Below, piece after piece: positions 28,531 through 33,170 of a stretch of 33,170 bases of DNA (position 1 is the first letter of the stretch; each line of letters opens with the position of its first letter). Origin of the DNA: Asterionellopsis glacialis (Eukaryota > Bacillariophyta > Plagiogrammaphyceae > Rhaphoneidales > Asterionellopsidaceae); the NCBI GenBank assembly GCA_014885115.2, contig WKLE02001496.1, positions 1-33,170 of the forward strand, in the 5' to 3' direction. The notes under the pieces were generated by a model. It did no database searches. It saw nothing but the letters and a program-made list of their open reading frames with translations, and had not been told where the DNA came from. Both the position numbers and the translations under genes were made by a program.

Positions 28531-28734
28531 ATTACTCCCTTATACATTTGATCCTATTTTTTGCAATATCTGCAAATATTGATCAAAAGATGTTCCCATT
28601 TTTGAATTCCCTTGCTCTTGGTCTCTTTGGAAGAGGTAAGTATTAACAATTTCTAACTGCTTTTGTTCTTAAGTAAACAACATGAATTGTGGTGATCAAT
28701 TAACAATCAACTTCAAATCAATAATTTTACAATG
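28531..28734. other. Left part of the inverted-repeat spacer
   Basis: 204 bases of AT-rich DNA without CpG between the end of left-arm homology and the TIR element. It continues the CpG-poor domain. No gene seen. Confidence 0.5.
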
Positions 28735-29380
28735 TACGAGCTCCGACTAGCGCAGATTCTGCACCCCCCCTTCTCGTGCATTTCAACACAAAAAATTTTA
28801 CGCGAGAAACTCAACACAAAAGTGAGCTCATGACCTATTTTCAAATGTCAAAGTGACAGTATTCTACGGCGGGGAAATCAGGAAATTCAAGCTGATCGAC
28901 CAAATGGCACCGCCGACATGCTGGCCAAAAACCTAACAATCTGCCTTAGAATAGATCGCTTATTGTCATCTTAGAAGGGACGGATACAATTATGGTTCGC
29001 AAGACTACCAAACATCAACAGAAATGCAGATTTAACCCTTTGCAAGAGTGTTGGGCGAGATAGAACATCACATCACGTAGCAACACTACGGGAATGTTCC
29101 AGATCAATGATAATCAACAATCAACCAATTATATATATTAAAAACCACACTAAATACATCCCACTAGTAACTTATTGTCTTACGAAGATTGTTATCTTAG
29201 GAACGGAAAGAAGATTGTTGTCTTAGGAAAGAATGAGCCGGCGGCCAGCGGTAAAGTGAACGTCATTGTTACCACAGTAGAGGACAGCAACTTTCCGCAA
29301 AAATGTGCGCGTGATCCAGCCAAGACCTGTCAAGAGCCAAGAGGGGGGGGGGTCAAAGTCTGCGCTAGTCGGAGCTCGTA
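28735..29380. mobile_element. CpG-rich terminal-inverted-repeat element
   Basis: The ends are inverted repeats: TACGAGCTCCGACTAGCGCA at 28735-28754 and its reverse complement at 29361-29380. They extend through GA-T-TG mismatches into a C7 run (28764-28770) opposite a G9-10 run (29343-29352), so the arms are about 36-38 bp. If the outer TA is taken as target duplication, the element is 28737-29378. It is much richer in CpG (about 30 by eye) than the surrounding DNA (almost none). Inside lies a peptide frame, KCQSDSILRRGNQ...GTADMLAKNL (about 28848-28974), resembling the C-terminal end of a Copia RNase H. There is also a short tandem repeat GAAGATTGTTrTCTTAGGAA at about 29184-29230. No transposase was seen, so it is non-autonomous or internally replaced. 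Confidence 0.68.
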
Positions 29381-31994
29381 TCATGAAATTATTGTATATG
29401 TCCTCTGGAAGCTATTTGTCATTCTAAAACAGCAAAAGAACCATGCTACATAAAAACCAAGAAACACACCAAGTACTGTAGCAATAGAAGTATATTTGGT
29501 CACAATTACCAATTACAGAAATATATAGTCTTTCTTGTGTGTAAGACCAACAAGTTATGTAAAATCATACCTTTATTTAATCAACAATCAAACCAAACTG
29601 ACAAATACTAGTGACAAAAATAGAGAATCTCTTCTTCTCATAGCAAAATTAGAGAGGGGGGGGGAGAGGGGACAGTCAACTTTGGAATATTTCACAAAAG
29701 ACTGGACCAAAACAATACAATCAACCTTCCATATCACTACAAATTACATGAAAGAGGTTTGGAAACCTTTTTTAGTGTGATTTAAATTTGTTTCTAATTT
29801 TATAACCTCTTTCTGGAAAGTTGGGGACAAAAAACACCTTCTAGTACCAACTAATATAATCAATATCAGTTATTGCAGACTGGTGATTTAATACAAGAAC
29901 AAGAAAGAATATGCAGAGATGGGGTTATACAAAGTTCAGAGAAATGCTATGTTTCCATCATCTACCATTGGTTGTGCTTCACCCCATTTGAGGGTGACCT
30001 TCTTCCCTTTGAAAAAAAAAAATCACTACGCTAAGGAATAGGAGCCATCTTGGATTGCTACTACTAGTATTACTTCTTACAAGAACCATTAAAGTCACCA
30101 CTCACCAAAAAAGTATCTCCTAACTTTCTTACTAATGCAACCAAGTATTTTTGTTTATGCTTGTCAGCAGCACATCTCCCACAAATCTGTGTCCTGTTCT
30201 TTTTACTATATTAGTGGTTAGTGGCAGAAACAAAGTATTTATTCTTACTTTTTCTGTGTTTTGCCATTTTTTTCATTGGTGTTTCTAGGTTTCTTTGGAG
30301 TTCTACATCTCCTCTGTCTTCAGCACACCAGACTTTATATACTCATCATGTGTTCATAAAACAGACTTTACAGTCTAGCAGCAATTCCTGTATAAGTGCC
30401 TGTCTAGTATCTACAGCTATGATTTTCCTAGTATTTCTGCTGCTGGGGCAGTGAAAGCTACTACTGCAATAGTGCTTATTGGAATCTTAATAAGGGCACT
30501 ATATTTTACTTTTAATTTATCCATGATACTATTTGCTATAAAGATTTGATGTGCTAAATACTTTTGGCTTTCTCATCTGAAAACATAACATAAACATATC
30601 ATCCCAAAATTTGGGTACACCACCAAGAAGACAAGATTTCTTGAAAACTGTCCTGTGGCAAAAAATTAGAAGGTCATTTGCTAATACAAATGAGTAGTGA
30701 TTGTTGCTACCCAATTGTATGAGAGTGCTTAAAGAAATCAAGTGTTTAAAGGTAAAAACAATAGTAGCACCTTAGCTTTGATTGAATGAGCAGTGAAAAC
30801 AAAGTTATGATTACACCAAAAAGAAGTTTTATATTTATTTATAAAGAGCAATTATTGTGATCCATTCAGAGAACTCTGGTGGGGACAGTATCTCTAGGTT
30901 GTTCTTGTAGTAACTGATATTGAAAAACCATATGGTAGACAGAAAGTCTGTTTATCAAGTAGTTGTATGAGGATAACAAAGAATGTGAAGAAAGTAGTGA
31001 TAATATACTTGAAGGGAAAAGCAGAAGACATTCATGCAGCAAGAGTAATGATGCTAGATTACATTCATATCTTATCCTAATTACTGTGATGATAATCAGA
31101 AAAAGCATGATAGAAGGCTATAGAGAAGAGCTTGAACAAACAAACTTTTAGGCTAGGTTCTAATTTGACTCCACTGTGAAATAAGTTGTCTCAACAGTAT
31201 CCACTCCTTTTTATAATTACTTCTTCTGCTCCTGGCAACTGCTATCCATGTATTCCTTCCTTACCAAGTCCATATTCTTGTACTTGATTATATTTTGAAA
31301 GACTCCTCCCAGCAGCCAGTACCCATTGTACTACACATTGAAAGCTTAAGTATAAAGAAATTTAGGAGAACAGTATTCTAGGAGTTCACAGAATTTATCC
31401 TTTGATTGAATAATGTGGTTGTTAGAAATTGTGAAGAGAAATCATGGGGTATAATTTATATCAGCTGCTCACAGCATCCACATGATTTAATTGATGAATA
31501 TAATTATTAACCACTAATAGCTAGTGCATATTGAGTTTAGTTGCTACTGCTGTAGCTGAAGACTTCTTCTCCTCCTAGTAGTTCTTTTGTTGAAAAACAA
31601 AATGTTTTGTTTTTAGCTGTGTTGATAGATTGCAGATTCTGCTCCTCCTCCTGATCATTTTCAATGAACAAATATTCAAAATAATTTTAAGTAGAAGAAG
31701 AAATAATTGAAAAAGTTATTGGTAGAAGATTGCTTTGATTTAACATCATATGATATTGTATTGTAGTCTTTTGTGTTGTATTGTCAATAAAATGTTTGAG
31801 GCAGTAGGGGGAGGCAAGAAAAGCAAGAGAGGACAGGGAATTATTCTTGTTGTTGCTGCCACCACTTTGTTTCTGTGATGATATAACTAAAAAAAGAAGG
31901 ACACTACATAGGAGATAGATACTTCTCTGTACAAAAAACTTCAAAACTTTGATGGTAGAAGGCTTATAAGTGGACTGAGTGTATGGCATCATTT
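29381..31994. other. Spacer between inverted-repeat arms, CpG-free AT-rich DNA
   Basis: About 2.6 kb without a recognisable gene; all long frames start at non-ATG codons or lack family features. One CpG was seen (about 30027). It contains a G9 run near 29655. A minus-strand peptide remnant at 30070-30210 (46 codons) has a CxxC pair and the segment KLGDTFLVSGDFNG, possibly the relic of a coding region. Probably a decayed mobile element interior. Confidence 0.5.
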
Positions 31995-33170
31995 AATATG
32001 CTTAAGGCTTAAAGAGAAATAGCAAAACAGATAAAGCTAAATAGAAACTATTGTATTTGGAGAAACCAATATATACATTGAAAAAAAGAAAAGAAAAAAA
32101 TTACAAGAATATACTAAAATAGCAACTTAAGATTTTATTTTACTGCAACAAATTTCTTTCTTGATGATGGTGATTTTAGGATGTTGTACCATAGATTCAA
32201 TGCTATTACTTTTAGAAAATTATAATAATGAACTTCTAGACATTGCCATACTGGATTGAGATAACAAAACACTATATCTACAATCTCCTCTCTCCAGAAC
32301 AAGGCAAGGATTGTGTAGCAGTACATGTCCAACAGCAATCATAGAAAATGGTTTTCTTTTTGTGCTAGTAAAAGAAATTAAAAAAAAATGACATTATCTT
32401 TTTAACAAATCTTCAATCTCAAGCATCAATATTCATTATTACACAATTTTACCACATTGCAATATACTCCCCTACAATTCCAGGTTATGCCTTAGGAGTG
32501 GGTTTTGGGTTCCCCATGACACTGTCATAAATGTATAGTATATTCCTTTATTATAACATATTCATCATCACAGGTGCCCCCTCTAGCACCCTATAGTAGG
32601 ATCCCCAGCAGACAGGGTGAATGATCTAGGCACAACAGCCTTCCTTACATAGTAGGAGTGAAGGTCAGCTAGCACACACATAAAATAGTAGTATTTATGT
32701 TCTTTTGTAAAAAAATGTGTGGTGGTGGTTTGCTTCTTTCAAAAAAGGGGATCCAAAGAACTTAAAAGAAGGCTTGTAATGGCTTGAGTGTGTGGCATTG
32801 TTTTCCTAGAGGCAGCCTAAAACATATTCGCTGAATATTCACCATAGTACTCAGCATTGCTCTTCCTTCTGCTATAGTACACTGCTTATTTGTTGTTGGT
32901 GTGTGGTGTGATTCTGACATAACCAAAATGATGAAGAGCCTTGTTTTTTTTGCTGTGTGCTGGTAGTGCAAATGCATGAAGATCCTTCTCTCAATATTTT
33001 ACTAGAAACTGGCAGTGGTAGTAAAGAGGTGTTTGTACATCATGAGATGATCAGGGCAAGAATACAAAATACACACCTCCTAGCAAAGAGAGTTTTTAAA
33101 AGTTTTATTTGATAACTCCTGCTGTGATGTAAAGGGTACCATCATCAGCCAGCCAAATGCACATGGAGTA
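31995..33170 (-). repeat. Right arm of the large inverted repeat (runs off the window)
   Basis: Reverse complement of the left arm. The last base pairs with 27121, so the arm continues beyond the window. It carries the uninterrupted site of the LINE insertion and an extra segment (about 32829-32998) flanked by ATATT that the left arm lacks. Only one CpG (about 32829) was seen in nearly 1.2 kb. No convincing gene. Confidence 0.88.

Noticed and set aside
30221..30454. 77-aa hydrophobic plus-strand frame
   Set aside because: It starts at GTG, is T-rich throughout and has no family pattern; hydrophobicity follows from base composition.
27121..33170. Reading the two arms as LTRs of a retrotransposon
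   Set aside because: The arms are inverted, not direct, and no gag/pol frame or primer-binding site was seen between them.
1..33170. CRISPR arrays, tRNA genes, prophage or bacterial defence systems
   Set aside because: No regularly spaced repeats, no tRNA cloverleaf with a GTTCGAnTC arm and no prokaryotic gene organisation were seen; this is eukaryotic nuclear DNA.

Overview
The window looks like nuclear DNA of a photosynthetic stramenopile, most likely a diatom. The evidence is: intron-poor genes with short GT..AG introns; N-terminal signal peptides ending in ASAFAP-like sites (CHA|FST in the chloride-channel gene, VEG|FSS in the Tic22-like gene) followed by Ser/Thr-rich transit stretches; a DUF6824 gene of the type abundant in diatoms; many Asn/Ser/Thr homopolymer runs; and AT-rich spacers full of GTACC palindromes. 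The species cannot be named from the sequence.

Region 1-26.3 kb is ordinary genic DNA. In order it holds: the C-terminal end of an unknown gene; a plastid-signal CLC-type anion channel/exchanger; a tiny secreted peptide; a Tic22-like protein with a twin-Arg lumen-type signal; an unknown protein with one small 5' intron; a palindromic terminal-inverted-repeat element (8538-9214); two tandemly duplicated RING+TAZ zinc-finger genes; a stand-alone CBM48 glucan-binding protein; a TM9/nonaspanin protein (two exons) divergent from a CinA-like/NMN-adenylyltransferase fusion; a DUF6824 protein; and a large CC2D1/Lgd-like protein with a C-terminal C2 domain. Several starts given here differ from the longest open frame, because those frames begin at TTG or GTG or run through introns.

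Region 26.8-33.2 kb is different. It begins with an apparently intact 5S rRNA gene on the minus strand. From about 27.0 kb to the right edge the DNA is a large inverted-repeat structure (left arm 27121-28530, right arm from about 31995 past the window end). It is almost devoid of CpG: counted by eye, 2 CpG in about 3.8 kb after 29380 and none in the left arm outside a nested insertion. Two younger insertions sit inside. One is a 5'-truncated LINE-like copy with a 20-bp target duplication, whose empty site is still visible in the right arm. The other is a 0.65-kb terminal-inverted-repeat element that is CpG-rich. Together they form a readable stratigraphy: old CpG-poor repeat, then LINE, then TIR element. 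This is the most unusual part of the window.

Functionally the genes are housekeeping or plastid related (anion transport, protein import, NAD synthesis, endomembrane sorting, glucan binding, ubiquitin/transcription-type zinc fingers) and do not form one pathway. I see no operon-like or defence-like system, tRNA or CRISPR.
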